NCBI GenBank assembly: GCA_002281485.1
Contig: NCGF01000002.1
Coordinates: forward strand, 62,001 to 126,000
Reading direction: 5' to 3'
Length of the DNA stretch: 64,000 nt
Source of the DNA: Sphingomonas sp. 28-66-16
GTDB lineage: Bacteria > Pseudomonadota > Alphaproteobacteria > Sphingomonadales > Sphingomonadaceae
Shown one piece after another: positions 55,483-64,000 of the stretch (position 1 is the stretch's first letter; each line of letters opens with the position of its first letter). The translations under genes and the position numbers were made by a program. The notes beneath the pieces are model-generated. The model had not been told where the DNA came from. It did no database searches and saw only the letters and a program-made list of their open reading frames with translations.

Positions 55483-56259
55483 TCAGTGGGTCGGCACCCG
55501 TTTGAGCTGCGCCGAACCGATGTGCCAGCGAAGCTGGGCCGCCGAGGCGCCATCGACATTGTTGACCCGGCGCACCGTATAGCTGCCGGTAAATCGTTGA
55601 TGGGTACCATCGTCGAGCGTGGCGTCGATCGTCACGGGGACGGGCTGATAGATCGATCCGGCGCCACCACTCCCGGGCTCGAGCCTGCCGATCGTCACGG
55701 CGGTCGATCGGGTGTGGGCGAAGCCGGCGTCGAATGCCGCACGAGTCTGGCCCGGTGCACCATTGTCGCCCCATTGGCGCCAGGCAGTGTCATAGTCGCC
55801 GGCGTTCAACGCCGAATAATAGCGCTCGATCACGGCAGCGGCGGCTTGCATGCTGTCGGGCGCCGGCGTGCACCCGGCCATCGGCGCGCCATGCCCGGCG
55901 AACAGCGCGCAGCTGCGGGCGATTTCATCATTGATCATCGCGCAACTATTGGCCGCATTGCACGGGGGATGGGTCGCCGGCGAGACGTTTCGGCAGATCG
56001 CTGCCCGACGCGCGGCAGCAGCGCCGCCGATATCGGCAGCGCACGAAAGCGGTTTTCCCGGCGCACGGGGGATGACCGCAGCCTCGGTGAGCGGCGGCGA
56101 CGGCGCCGCCACCGGTGGCACAGGCATCGTCGGCGCTGCGGATGCCGCGGCGGTCGGCGCATTGGCGGGTGAGGGGGCGGATGTGCCGGTGTCGTCAGCC
56201 GGCCGACCACAGCCGGCCAGCGCCAGCAGCGGCAGCAGGAGCCGCGCGATCCTCGTCAT
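55483..56259 (-). CDS. Cys-rich lipoprotein, unknown function
   Basis: A 258-residue lipoprotein (LALAGC, Cys17), then a long Pro/Ala/Ser-rich linker (about 20-60) and a soluble domain with several cysteines (SCAADIG, ICRNVSP, PPCNAANSCAMIND, SCALFAGHG) that may form disulfides. A later segment resembles a small NTF2-like or lipoprotein-associated fold (VIERYYSALNAGDYDTAWRQWGDNG), which is only a suggestion. Its start overlaps the stop of the next lipoprotein gene (ATGA). Confidence 0.7.
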   Translation of the reverse strand: MTRIARLLLPLLALAGCGRPADDTGTSAPSPANAPTAAASAAPTMPVPPVAAPSPPLTEAAVIPRAPGKPLSCAADIGGAAAARRAAICRNVSPATHPPCNAANSCAMINDEIARSCALFAGHGAPMAGCTPAPDSMQAAAAVIERYYSALNAGDYDTAWRQWGDNGAPGQTRAAFDAGFAHTRSTAVTIGRLEPGSGGAGSIYQPVPVTIDATLDDGTHQRFTGSYTVRRVNNVDGASAAQLRWHIGSAQLKRVPTH

Positions 56260-56618
56260 CGAGCGTTGGCAATCTGCTCGACGCGGCCTGAAAAGGTCAG
56301 CATCGCATCCTGTTTCTGCGCCCGATCGAGCGCGGGATTGGCTTTGATCTTCGGGCAATAGGCGGTGACGATGTAGTTGACGATGGCCGCCTTCGACGTG
56401 TCGGGATGTCGATTGCGCAAGGTCGAGACGACCGCCTCGATCTCGTTGGCAGTGCCCGCCCCCAGATCGGCCGCCGCGGCGTCGATTTGCTGCGGGGTTT
56501 CACGCAGACTATCGGCGGCGGACCCGCTTTCGGGAAGCGGGCATTGGAGATCGGCGGCGGGTTTCGAGCAGCCGCCGGCGAGCGCGGCGAGCGCGAAAAG
56601 GGGCAATAGCGCCTTCAT
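56256..56618 (-). CDS. Small lipoprotein, unknown function
   Basis: A 120-residue lipoprotein (LAGGC, Cys17) with a helical soluble part (about 30-120). No family is recognised. ATG at 56618 is used because a signal peptide starts there. Its stop overlaps the start of the downstream lipoprotein gene, so the two probably act together. Confidence 0.7.
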   Translation of the reverse strand: MKALLPLFALAALAGGCSKPAADLQCPLPESGSAADSLRETPQQIDAAAADLGAGTANEIEAVVSTLRNRHPDTSKAAIVNYIVTAYCPKIKANPALDRAQKQDAMLTFSGRVEQIANAR

Positions 56619-56696
56619 CGCCCTCCGGCCGCGTGCCGGCACCCGGCACCCATTGATCGCGAACCAGATCGGGAAGCCTGTATCGTCGGCCATGAT

Positions 56697-57635
56697 TCAG
56701 GCGTCCGCGTGAAGCAGAACGGCGATCTTGCCCTGGGTGTGATCGTTTTCGAGCGCGTCCTGTGCGGCCGGGATATCCTCGAATGCAAAGCGCTGCTGCA
56801 GCTTGACCGAGACTTTGCCCGATTCGACCAGGTCCATGATCTCTGCAAGCTGGTCGCCATTGGGCGCGGCCATGTAGCGCGCCGTCCGGACGCCCGGTTT
56901 CTTGCCGTTGGACTCGGGCTCTTCGAGCGTCGAGATGAAGCGACCGTCGGATTTCACCACGGCCCATGCGGCCGCCTGCGGCTCGCCATGGAGCAGACTA
57001 TACACCAGATCGACTTCGCCCTCGATCTCCGAAAGATCGGCGGAATCGGTATCGATGACCTGATCGGCGCCGAGCTCTTTCAGGAAATCGACGTCTTGCT
57101 GGCGGCCGGTCGCGATCACGGAGGCGCCGCGCGCGACGGCGAACTGGACGGCCAGATGGCCGACGCCGCCGGGGGCGCCGAGGATCAGCACGCGTTCGCC
57201 CGCTTGCAGGGCGCCCTGATCGAACAATCCCTGCCACGCGGTCAGCGCGGCGAGCGGCAGTGATCCTGCGGTCGTCATATCGACCCGGTCCGCGATGCGC
57301 GCGAGTTCGGCCGGCTTCATCATCACCTGCTCGGCATAGCTGCCGCGGCCAAAGGCGGGCATGCCATAGACCCGGTCGCCTGCTGCGAACGCGTCGCCAC
57401 CCGCGATCACCGTCCCGGCGACGTCGCGACCGAGGATCGCCGGCAGATCGGACGAATCGACCGGGGGAAATTCTCCTTCGCGAGTCTTGTAGTCGACAGG
57501 GTTGATGCTGGTCGCGTCGATCCGCACGAGCAGTTCGCCCTCACGCGGCGTGGGCACCGGGACGGTCTCCAGCTTCATCATGCCGGCATCGCCAAAATCA
57601 TGGATTTGCCAGGCTCTCATCGTGTCAGTGGTCAT
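56697..57635 (-). CDS. NADP-dependent medium-chain oxidoreductase (quinone oxidoreductase-like)
   Basis: A 312-residue enzyme of the zinc-free MDR branch: GroES-like half (1-115) and a Rossmann half with GAPGGVGHLA (153-162). No catalytic zinc cysteines are visible. Substrates are probably quinones or enones. The ATG at 57635 has AAGGAT upstream. A GGATC-N16-CGTT element (57681-57657) lies about 20 bases before the start and resembles an EcfG-type promoter. Confidence 0.85.
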   Translation of the reverse strand: MTTDTMRAWQIHDFGDAGMMKLETVPVPTPREGELLVRIDATSINPVDYKTREGEFPPVDSSDLPAILGRDVAGTVIAGGDAFAAGDRVYGMPAFGRGSYAEQVMMKPAELARIADRVDMTTAGSLPLAALTAWQGLFDQGALQAGERVLILGAPGGVGHLAVQFAVARGASVIATGRQQDVDFLKELGADQVIDTDSADLSEIEGEVDLVYSLLHGEPQAAAWAVVKSDGRFISTLEEPESNGKKPGVRTARYMAAPNGDQLAEIMDLVESGKVSVKLQQRFAFEDIPAAQDALENDHTQGKIAVLLHADA

Positions 57636-57943
57636 GGAGAATCCTTTCGCGACTCCAACGCGGTTTCGCAAAAAATGATCCCCCCGGAATGCCGCCGCAT
57701 CGCCAGAGAGCCTTCACCGACGGCGGCCCTCACACCGGCTCGCCGGGAGCGCGCCTGCGCTGGGTGCCGCGATCGTCAGCATGGCTGAGGCCCCGCCGGA
57801 TCGGGGTTGCGGCAGCTCCCTGAGGCGCGATCGTCGCGCTCGAGGGCGGGCGCATCGCCACTTATTTTTCGGGCTCCATCGGAACGGATCAGGCGCTCGA
57901 CCCTTCTCCAGAAGAGAGCAAGCGACGATGCAGGAGCAACGAA
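57636..57943. promoter_or_regulatory. Divergent promoter region with two EcfG-like sites
   Basis: The 308 bases between the quinone-oxidoreductase-like gene and the MBL-like operon. On the minus strand GGATC-N16-CGTT lies at 57681-57657; on the plus strand GGAAC-N16-CCTT lies at 57881-57905. The consensus for the alphaproteobacterial general-stress sigma factor is GGAAC-N16-17-CGTT, so each has one mismatch. GGAG at 57931 serves the rightward gene. Confidence 0.35.
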
Positions 57944-58705
57944 ATGGAACATCTGGCGGACGACTTCTGGCATGTCCGCGGTGATTTCCGGATCGCGCAT
58001 ATCATCAACGTCGGCACCCAAATGTCGCTGGTTCGCCGCCCGGGGGGGACCTTCGTCCTGCTCGATTCCTATGAGCCGGACAAGGCGGATCACGACGCGC
58101 TGATGGCGCTGACCGACGGGGGATCGCTGATCGAGGCGGTGCTGAACGTTCATCCGTTCCACACCGTTCATTGTGCGTTCGTGCAGGCGATGCTTCCCAA
58201 TGCCCGGCTGATCGGCACCCGCCGGCATCATCACCATCTGCCGGATCTGCGATGGGACCCCGCGCTGATCGAGGCGCCGGCGACCCAGCGGGCATTCGCC
58301 GACCTGTTCGATTTTTCGGTGCCCGCAGGCGTCGATTTCATTTCGGATGACGAGAACGTCCATGTGGGATCGGTGGTCGTCCGGCACCGCGCCAGTCGCA
58401 TCGTCCATGCCGACGATACGCTCAACGTGCTCGATCTGCCCTCGCTGATCCAAAAACTGGTGCCGGGCCCCGGGCTGCGCTTTCATCCCAAGCTCGCCGA
58501 GGCGCTCGAGAAGCGCGCCGGCGCGGCCGACGACTATATCGGCTGGGCAAAAGATCTGGCGCGCGACTGGGCCGATACGCGGACCGTCTGCGCCGCGCAC
58601 AACGGCATTTGCCACCTGACCGACCAAAGCTTCGCCGACGCGATCGACGCAGCGCTCGACGACGCGGCCGAGACGCTGCGCGACCACCGCGAAACCCATG
58701 GCTGA
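57944..58705 (+). CDS. MBL-fold/DUF4336-like protein, uncharacterised
   Basis: A 253-residue soluble protein that looks like a divergent metallo-beta-lactamase-fold enzyme. Histidines are clustered as H70-P-F-H73-T-V-H76 and HHHH at 95-98 instead of the usual HxHxDH, and a late HADDTLNVLDL segment may supply an acidic ligand. No reaction is known. It starts an operon with an aldehyde dehydrogenase (48 bases on) and a flavin disulfide reductase. Confidence 0.7.
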   Translation: MEHLADDFWHVRGDFRIAHIINVGTQMSLVRRPGGTFVLLDSYEPDKADHDALMALTDGGSLIEAVLNVHPFHTVHCAFVQAMLPNARLIGTRRHHHHLPDLRWDPALIEAPATQRAFADLFDFSVPAGVDFISDDENVHVGSVVVRHRASRIVHADDTLNVLDLPSLIQKLVPGPGLRFHPKLAEALEKRAGAADDYIGWAKDLARDWADTRTVCAAHNGICHLTDQSFADAIDAALDDAAETLRDHRETHG

Positions 58706-58753
58706 GCGCGGCCCCGCCCGCACGACGCCTTTCAACACCATCAAGGAACTATC

Positions 58754-60133
58754 ATGACCGACCAGACCATCCAGACCGTGAATCCGCTGACCGAACAGGT
58801 TCTGGAAACCTACCCGATCATGTCGGACGACGAGGCGATGACCGTGGTCCAGCGCAGCCATGACGCCCATCTCGTATGGCGGCTGAAGAGCCGCGAAGAG
58901 CGGGCCAGCGTGATCGCGGCAATTGCCGGCGAACTGCGCAACTCGAAGGACGCTTTCGCCCAGTTGATGACCGACGAAGTCGGCAAGCTGCTGCGCGATT
59001 CGCGGACCGAAATCGATCTGTGCGCCAGCATCTGCGATTATACCGCCGACCATGGCCCGGCGATGCTCGCCGATGAGACGCGCGACATTCCCGACGGGCG
59101 GGGGTTGATCTCCTATGCCCCGGTGGGCGTCGTCTACGGCATCCAGCCGTGGAATTTCCCCTGTTACCAGGCGGTGCGCTATTCGATTTCCAGCCTGATG
59201 GTCGGCAACGGCGTGCTGCTCAAGCACTCGGCAAACTGCACCGGCAGCGCGCTGATGCTGCGTGACATTTATGAGCGTGCCGGCCTGCCCAAGGGGCTGT
59301 TCGGCGTGCTGCTGATCACGCACGACCAGTCCGACAAGATCATCGAGCATGATCTGGTGCGCGGCGTGACGCTGACGGGGAGCGACAAGGCGGGACGCAG
59401 CGTGGCGCAAAAGGCGGCGGCGGTGACCAAGAAGACCGTGCTCGAGCTCGGCTCGAACGATGCCTATATGGTGTTCGACGATGCCGATCTCGATCTCGCG
59501 ATCAAGACCTGCGTCCAGGGTCGCCTGTTCAACAATGGCCAGACCTGTGTGAATGCGAAACGCTTCATCGTCACCGAGAAGAATTATGATGCCTTCGTGA
59601 AGGGCTATGCCGACGCGTTCGCCGACATCGCGCTGGGCGATCCCAACGACAAGCACACGCAACTCGGGCCGCTGGTGTCGTCCAGCCAGCGCGACAAGGT
59701 CCACGCCCAGGTCGAGGAAAGCGTGGCGAGGGGCGCGACCATCGTCGCCGGCGGGGCGGTGCCCGATCGCACCGGCTGGTTCTATCCCGCCACCGCGCTG
59801 GTCGACGTCGCCCCCGGCCAGCCCGCTTATGACGACGAAATCTTCGGCCCCGTCGCCTCGATCATCAAGGCCAGCGACGACGAAGACGCGATGCGCATCG
59901 CCAACGACAGTCGCTACGGCCTGGGCGGCGGCATCTTCAGCAGGGATGTCGATCGCGCGGTCAGGATGGCGGAGACCTATTTCGATACCGGCATGGTCCG
60001 GATCAACTCCTATGCCGTGGCGATGCCCAACATGCCCTTCGGCGGGGTCAAGGATTCGGGCTATGGCCGCGAACATGGCGAGGTTGGCCTGAAGGAGTTC
60101 GTCAACGTCAAGTCGATCACGATCGCGGCCTGA
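58754..60133 (+). CDS. Aldehyde dehydrogenase (succinate-semialdehyde dehydrogenase-like)
   Basis: A 459-residue NAD(P)-dependent ALDH. Catalytic and cofactor residues: Asn134 (PWNFP), Lys157, Glu231 in LELGSND and Cys265 in NNGQTC. The ELGSND variant and short N terminus match the GabD1/Sad branch, but substrate cannot be read from sequence. ATG at 58754 has AAGGA upstream. The next gene starts one base after its stop. Confidence 0.9.
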   Translation: MTDQTIQTVNPLTEQVLETYPIMSDDEAMTVVQRSHDAHLVWRLKSREERASVIAAIAGELRNSKDAFAQLMTDEVGKLLRDSRTEIDLCASICDYTADHGPAMLADETRDIPDGRGLISYAPVGVVYGIQPWNFPCYQAVRYSISSLMVGNGVLLKHSANCTGSALMLRDIYERAGLPKGLFGVLLITHDQSDKIIEHDLVRGVTLTGSDKAGRSVAQKAAAVTKKTVLELGSNDAYMVFDDADLDLAIKTCVQGRLFNNGQTCVNAKRFIVTEKNYDAFVKGYADAFADIALGDPNDKHTQLGPLVSSSQRDKVHAQVEESVARGATIVAGGAVPDRTGWFYPATALVDVAPGQPAYDDEIFGPVASIIKASDDEDAMRIANDSRYGLGGGIFSRDVDRAVRMAETYFDTGMVRINSYAVAMPNMPFGGVKDSGYGREHGEVGLKEFVNVKSITIAA

Positions 60134-60134
60134 C

Positions 60135-61547
60135 ATGGCCGAGACGCTTCGCTGCGACGTCGCCGTGATCGGTGCCGGCACGGCCGGGCTCGCAGCGGAA
60201 CGCGCCGCGCGCTCGGCCGGGGCGCGCACGCTGCTGATCGATCCCCATTATAACGGCACGACCTGCGCGACGGTCGCGTGCATGCCGTCGAAGCTGCTGA
60301 TCGCGGCGTCGCATGCGGCGCACGCGGCCCGTACTGCCGACCTGTTCGGCATCAGGGTTGCCGGGATCGCGATCGACGGCAAGGCGGTGATGCAGCGCGT
60401 CCGCGACGAGCGCGATCGCTTCGCCCGGCTGACCCGCGAAAGCATCGATGAGATTCCCGATGGCGTGCGGCTCCGGGGCCGGGCGAAGTTCGTCGCGCCC
60501 AACCGACTCGAACTTGACGACGGCCGGTTGGTCGACGCGGGCAGCATCGTCATCGCGACGGGATCGGCGCCGTTCGTCCCCGATCAATATGCGGCGCTGG
60601 GCGACCGCGTGCTGACCAACGAAAGCGTGTTCGACTTGCCGGACCTGCCCGCGCGGCTGGCGGTGGTCGGTGCCGGCCCGCTCGGCCTCGAGCTGGCACA
60701 AGCGATGGCGCGGCTCGGTGTCGAGGTGGCGCTGTTCGACCCGGGCGACCGCCTTGCCGGGATCCGCTGTCCCAAGGTTCATGCCGCGATCAGCGCCATC
60801 ATCGAAGGCGACCTGATGCTGCGGTTGGGCGTCGAGCTGACGGCGCGGCGAACCCGCGATGGCGTCAGGCTTGGCTGGACCGGTCGATCATCGGGCGAGG
60901 CGGACTTCGACTATGTCCTCGCCGCTACCGGACGGCTGCCCAACCTTGAATCACTCGACCTGGCCGCAGCCGGCGTCGAGCGCGACGACCACGGGGTACC
61001 GGTCCATGACCGTGCAACGATGCAGTGCGGCGAGCGCGCGATCTTTCTCGCCGGCGATGTCGCCAACGACCGCCCGCTCTTGCACGAAGCCTCCCATGAC
61101 GGCGCGATCGCCGGGCGCAATGCCGCGGCGTTCCCGGCATCGATCCGGGCCGACCGCTTCACCGCGTTCAGCATCACCTTCACCAACCCGCCCGTCGCGC
61201 GGATCGGCCAGTCGGAGGAGGAGGGGGTGATCACCGGCACCGCCGATTTCGGCGATCAGGGCCGGGCCAGGGTGGAGGGCAGCAACCGGGGTGCGCTTAC
61301 CCTTTATGCCGCGGCCCCCGACGGCCGGCTGATCGGCGCCGATCTGTGTACCCCTGCCAGCGAACATCTGGCGCATATGCTCGCCTGGGCGATCCAGCAG
61401 GGGCGGACCGCCACCCAGTTGCTGGAGCTGCCGTTCTACCATCCGACGATCGAGGAGGGATTGAGGGAGGCGCTGCGCACGATCTGCGCCGCAACGCCCC
61501 TGGAATTGCCGCGGAATCAGGATCGCGGCGCCCCTGCGGGTGCCTAG
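60135..61547 (+). CDS. Dihydrolipoamide dehydrogenase-like FAD disulfide reductase
   Basis: A 470-residue pyridine-nucleotide disulfide oxidoreductase. The FAD motif GAGTAG is at 13-18, the redox pair C44-ATVA-C49, a second GxGxxG (VVGAGPLGLELAQ) about 177-189, and the partner His436-x4-Glu441 (HPTIEE). It differs from the citric-acid-cycle Lpd and does not sit with pyruvate dehydrogenase genes, so its partner is unknown; a mercuric-reductase-like or NAD(P)H-dependent role is equally possible. Confidence 0.88.
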   Translation: MAETLRCDVAVIGAGTAGLAAERAARSAGARTLLIDPHYNGTTCATVACMPSKLLIAASHAAHAARTADLFGIRVAGIAIDGKAVMQRVRDERDRFARLTRESIDEIPDGVRLRGRAKFVAPNRLELDDGRLVDAGSIVIATGSAPFVPDQYAALGDRVLTNESVFDLPDLPARLAVVGAGPLGLELAQAMARLGVEVALFDPGDRLAGIRCPKVHAAISAIIEGDLMLRLGVELTARRTRDGVRLGWTGRSSGEADFDYVLAATGRLPNLESLDLAAAGVERDDHGVPVHDRATMQCGERAIFLAGDVANDRPLLHEASHDGAIAGRNAAAFPASIRADRFTAFSITFTNPPVARIGQSEEEGVITGTADFGDQGRARVEGSNRGALTLYAAAPDGRLIGADLCTPASEHLAHMLAWAIQQGRTATQLLELPFYHPTIEEGLREALRTICAATPLELPRNQDRGAPAGA

Positions 61548-61703
61548 GACGCGCCGCCGCTGATCGACCGCGATGGGGCGGCTGGGGGCAATCTGGCGGA
61601 ATGCGCGGGCATCCAGCGCCAATTCCGTCGCCATCGGCGCTTTTCTGCGGCATGCAACGCGGTAGGGTGGCAGCCGTCCCCCCTCCAGCCAGCGGCACCA
61701 GCG

Positions 61704-62846
61704 ATGAATCCAGTCTACACCTCTTTGGGCACCACGATCTTCGAGGCGATGTCGGCGCGCGCGCGGGCGAGCGGGGCGATCAACCTCGGCCAGGGCTTTC
61801 CCGACGGGCGGGGGCCGGAGGACGTGCTGCAGGCGGCGGCGCGCGCGCTGCTCGGCGAGTCGAACCAGTATCCGCCGATGGCCGGTCTCCCGGTGCTGCG
61901 GCAGGCGGTGGCCGATCATTATGCCGCACACCAGCGGCTCGATCTTGGCGCCGGCGAAGTGATCGTCACCTCTGGCGCGACCGAGGCGCTCGCGGCAGCG
62001 ATCTTCGCGCTGATCTCTCCGGGCGACGAGGTGATCCTGTTCCAGCCGATGTACGACGCCTATCTGCCGCTCGTGCTCCGCGCGGGCGGCGTGCCGCGCT
62101 TCGTGCGGCTGGAGCCGCCCGAGTGGCGGATCACGCGCGAGGCGCTGGAACGTGCCGCCTCCGCCCGGACCAAACTCATCCTGTTCAACGATCCGCTCAA
62201 CCCGACCGCGACGATGGCGAGCGCCGCCGAACGCCGCCTGCTCGCCGATTTCTGCGTCGAGCGCGACCTGATCGCGATCTGTGACGAGGTGTGGGAGCAT
62301 GTCGTGTTCGACGGCCGCAGCCACGCGTCGCTGATGGCCGAGCCGGGGATGCGCGATCGCTGCGTGAAGATCGGCTCGGCGGGGAAGATCTTTTCGCTTA
62401 CCGGCTGGAAAGTCGGCTGGCTGTGCGCGGCGCCTGCGCTGTCGGGCTTGATTGCCAAGGCGCACCAGTTCCTGACCTTCACCACCCCGCCCAATCTTCA
62501 GGCCGCCGCCGCCTATGGGCTGGGCAAGGACATGGCGTATTTTACGGCAATGCGTGCCGGCTTCGCGCGCTCGCGCGACCGGCTGGCGGTGGGGCTGGAC
62601 GGCCTTGGCTATCGGGTGCTGCCGAGCGCTGCGACCTATTTCCTGTCGATCGACCTCGCCGCCAGCGGCATCGCGATGGAAGACGTGGCTTTTTGCGAAT
62701 GGCTGGTCGAGGAAGCGGGCGTGGCCGCCATCCCGGTCAGCGCCTTTTACGCGGAGGACGCGGTGACCAATGTCGTGCGGCTGTGCTTCGCGAAGGTCGA
62801 TGACACGATCGATGGCGCATTGGAGCGGATGGCGCGGCGGCCTTAG
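61704..62846 (+). CDS. Class I/II aminotransferase (methionine/kynurenine-type)
   Basis: A 380-residue PLP enzyme with Lys228 in SAGKIFSLTGWKVGW, Asp194 in CDEVWEH and the NDPLNPT segment (162-168). The family (YbdL/KAT type) often transaminates 4-methylthio-2-oxobutyrate to methionine, which would fit the methionine salvage genes in this window; this is inference. Separated from the flavin disulfide reductase by 156 bases. Confidence 0.88.
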   Translation: MNPVYTSLGTTIFEAMSARARASGAINLGQGFPDGRGPEDVLQAAARALLGESNQYPPMAGLPVLRQAVADHYAAHQRLDLGAGEVIVTSGATEALAAAIFALISPGDEVILFQPMYDAYLPLVLRAGGVPRFVRLEPPEWRITREALERAASARTKLILFNDPLNPTATMASAAERRLLADFCVERDLIAICDEVWEHVVFDGRSHASLMAEPGMRDRCVKIGSAGKIFSLTGWKVGWLCAAPALSGLIAKAHQFLTFTTPPNLQAAAAYGLGKDMAYFTAMRAGFARSRDRLAVGLDGLGYRVLPSAATYFLSIDLAASGIAMEDVAFCEWLVEEAGVAAIPVSAFYAEDAVTNVVRLCFAKVDDTIDGALERMARRP

Positions 62847-62906
62847 CCTGTCTGGTTCGGGTGGAAATCGGACATTGGTCGTATAGAGTTTGCAGCGGAG
62901 GCAGAC

Positions 62907-63245
62907 ATGGGCCGTCATCGGCAATGGCATGCTAGCGGTTGGGGCGCTGCAATTCTCGCGTCGGTCGCTATCCCTTTCGTGTTGCTGGTGGTTCTTTTTC
63001 AACGGCCGCTCGGGTTGAAGAGAAGCTCTGACCTCAACCCCGTCGATGTAGCCCGCTATTTATCCGACTTCCTTGATGGCAGCGGCGGGGCGTGGGACTG
63101 GGACGATTTTACCAGCATCTCGATTGCCGATTCTGAACTCGACAGTATTCGGCAAGAGGCGGGCGCGGTCCCGCTGCCGCTTACCACCCACGGCGAGGCG
63201 CAGATGAGGGCGCTGCTGGCACGGGTTCGCGCCCTTGAGATATGA
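62907..63245 (+). CDS. Small single-pass membrane protein, unknown function
   Basis: A 112-residue protein with one hydrophobic helix (about 12-31) and an acidic soluble part (about 38-112). Not recognised. Codon use is clearly less GC-rich than the surrounding genes, which suggests accessory or recently acquired DNA. Confidence 0.6.
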   Translation: MGRHRQWHASGWGAAILASVAIPFVLLVVLFQRPLGLKRSSDLNPVDVARYLSDFLDGSGGAWDWDDFTSISIADSELDSIRQEAGAVPLPLTTHGEAQMRALLARVRALEI

Positions 63246-63409
63246 CGGCAAGTGGGCGCTTGCCGTCAGTCCCATTTCGCGACGATCAGATGCTGCGAGC
63301 TATTTTGGCTCCGTCCTGCGCGCGTGTCGATGCTGCGCCCGCTCCTATTCGGCGGTCAGGACGTTGCCAATGCCCGGGTCACTGATTTAGTTTCGCCATC
63401 AGGGAGGGA

Positions 63410-63511
63410 ATGGCCGGTATGAAGTTTGTCCCGACAGTGATGACCGGTATCGTGATACTCGGTATCTTTTGGATCCTTTTTCAAGCGAGCCGAAACAAGA
63501 GCAAAGATTGA
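63410..63511 (+). CDS. Very small membrane protein
   Basis: A 33-codon frame (or 30 if it starts at 63419) following a strong AGGGAGGG (63401-63408). It encodes one hydrophobic helix (TVMTGIVILGIFWILFQA) followed by basic residues RNKSKD, the plan of many small regulatory membrane proteins. There is no similarity to a known family that I can name. Confidence 0.4.
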   Translation: MAGMKFVPTVMTGIVILGIFWILFQASRNKSKD

Positions 63512-63742
63512 GCGATTAATTTCGATCGTCGAGCTTGAAGCTGGAACAGGCCTCGCCGATCGGCATCTTGCGGCGAGAGCAAACTAGCGGCTGCTTTCGG
63601 GATAAAAATGAATCCGCATTTTCGGCAAAATTTGCGGCGCAAACTGCCGCGTCTGCTTGCTCGTCACCCCGGCCTTGTTCCGGGGCCCCGCTTCTTCACC
63701 GGGAAACTAAGATGATGGACCAGAAGGCGCCGCCTTCTCGCC
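63512..63742. repeat. Intergenic region with a REP-like hairpin before mtnA end
   Basis: No gene is seen. A hairpin CCCCGG-CCTTGTT-CCGGGG (about 63668-63686), preceded by CGTCA, is typical of sphingomonad intergenic repeats (general knowledge). It could also terminate mtnA transcription. Confidence 0.4.
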
Positions 63743-64000
63743 TCAGATCGTCGCGCTCACCCCCTTTTCGGTAATATAGCCCGTCACCAGCCTTGCCGGC
63801 GTCACGTCGAACGCCGGGTTGGCCGCGGCCGATGCCGTCACGCGCATCGCGCCGCCTTCGCCCTGGACGTGCGTCACTTCCTCGCCCGCGCGTTCCTCGA
63901 TCGGGACGTCGGCGCCGGTCGGGGTGGTCGCGTCGAAGGTCGTCGACGGCAGCGCGACGTAGAAGGGGATGCCGTTGTCCTTGGCCGCCAGCGCCTTCAG
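63743..64000 (-). CDS. mtnA: Methylthioribose-1-phosphate isomerase, C-terminal part (cut by window edge)
   Basis: The last 85 codons of a leftward gene whose 5' part lies beyond the window. The segment contains [19 protein letters not shown]-like [10 protein letters not shown] and [20 protein letters not shown], diagnostic of MtnA. It converts methylthioribose-1-phosphate to methylthioribulose-1-phosphate, following MtnP in methionine salvage. Confidence 0.9.
   Translation of the reverse strand: MKALAAKDNGIPFYVALPSTTFDATTPTGADVPIEERAGEEVTHVQGEGGAMRVTASAAANPAFDVTPARLVTGYITEKGVSATI

Noticed and set aside
60135-61547. Annotation as the lipoamide dehydrogenase of pyruvate dehydrogenase
   Set aside because: The redox-active cysteines fit, but there is no E1/E2 gene nearby and the family includes many other disulfide reductases.

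Overview
The window is a gene-dense, very GC-rich piece of chromosome. It almost certainly comes from a sphingomonad (Alphaproteobacteria, Sphingomonadaceae). The evidence is the gene order mutY / DUF721 / two DsbA-like thioredoxins / smc, the hisZ-purA and serC-serA pairs, a bo3-type quinol oxidase, strong G/C bias at third codon positions (long stop-free shadow frames opposite real genes), and several short palindromic intergenic repeats of a type common in sphingomonads. I see no phage, no IS element, no CRISPR array and no rRNA. One tRNA (Tyr) is present.

Left part (1-15 kb): fabI-aroC (fatty acid and chorismate synthesis) overlap by 4 bases. A leftward biosynthetic series follows: serC-serA-hisZ-purA. 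Then come an extensin-like lipoprotein, a LOG-family protein, a membrane-anchored cytochrome c, pheA, and a leftward mutY-serine hydrolase-nudC group. Middle-left (14.6-30.7 kb): a DciA-like protein, two periplasmic DsbA-like proteins and the condensin SMC, then a GNAT enzyme, an ABC-F ATPase, two different flavoproteins, a cyclophilin, cytochrome b561, a membrane glycosyltransferase and an Nramp metal transporter.

Middle (30.8-41.2 kb): a Tat-exported metallo-beta-lactamase-fold protein, SCO and two CtaG-like copper/oxidase assembly proteins, methylthioadenosine phosphorylase, AlkA, a 2Fe-2S ferredoxin, RlmB, an M28 peptidase, tRNA-Tyr and a SOUL protein.

Right (41.3-64 kb) is the more accessory part. 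It holds a four-gene tripartite exporter (TolC, HlyD, two ABC-2 permeases) with no ATPase gene next to it, a YdeP/FdhF-type molybdopterin oxidoreductase, cyoABCD, and mobA-fdhD, which would mature the molybdoenzyme. Beyond these are two lipoproteins, a quinone-oxidoreductase-like enzyme divergent from an MBL-like/aldehyde dehydrogenase/flavin disulfide reductase operon, an aminotransferase, small membrane proteins, and the 3' end of mtnA at the right edge.

Most of the content is housekeeping. The parts that merit a second look are the ATPase-less exporter, the redox/aldehyde operon with possible stress-sigma promoters, the twin CtaG plus SCO group without a CuA oxidase, an operator-like palindrome at cytochrome b561, and a long hairpin touching the ribosome-binding site of a small secreted protein. 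I did not find a clear, wholly new defence or mobile system.
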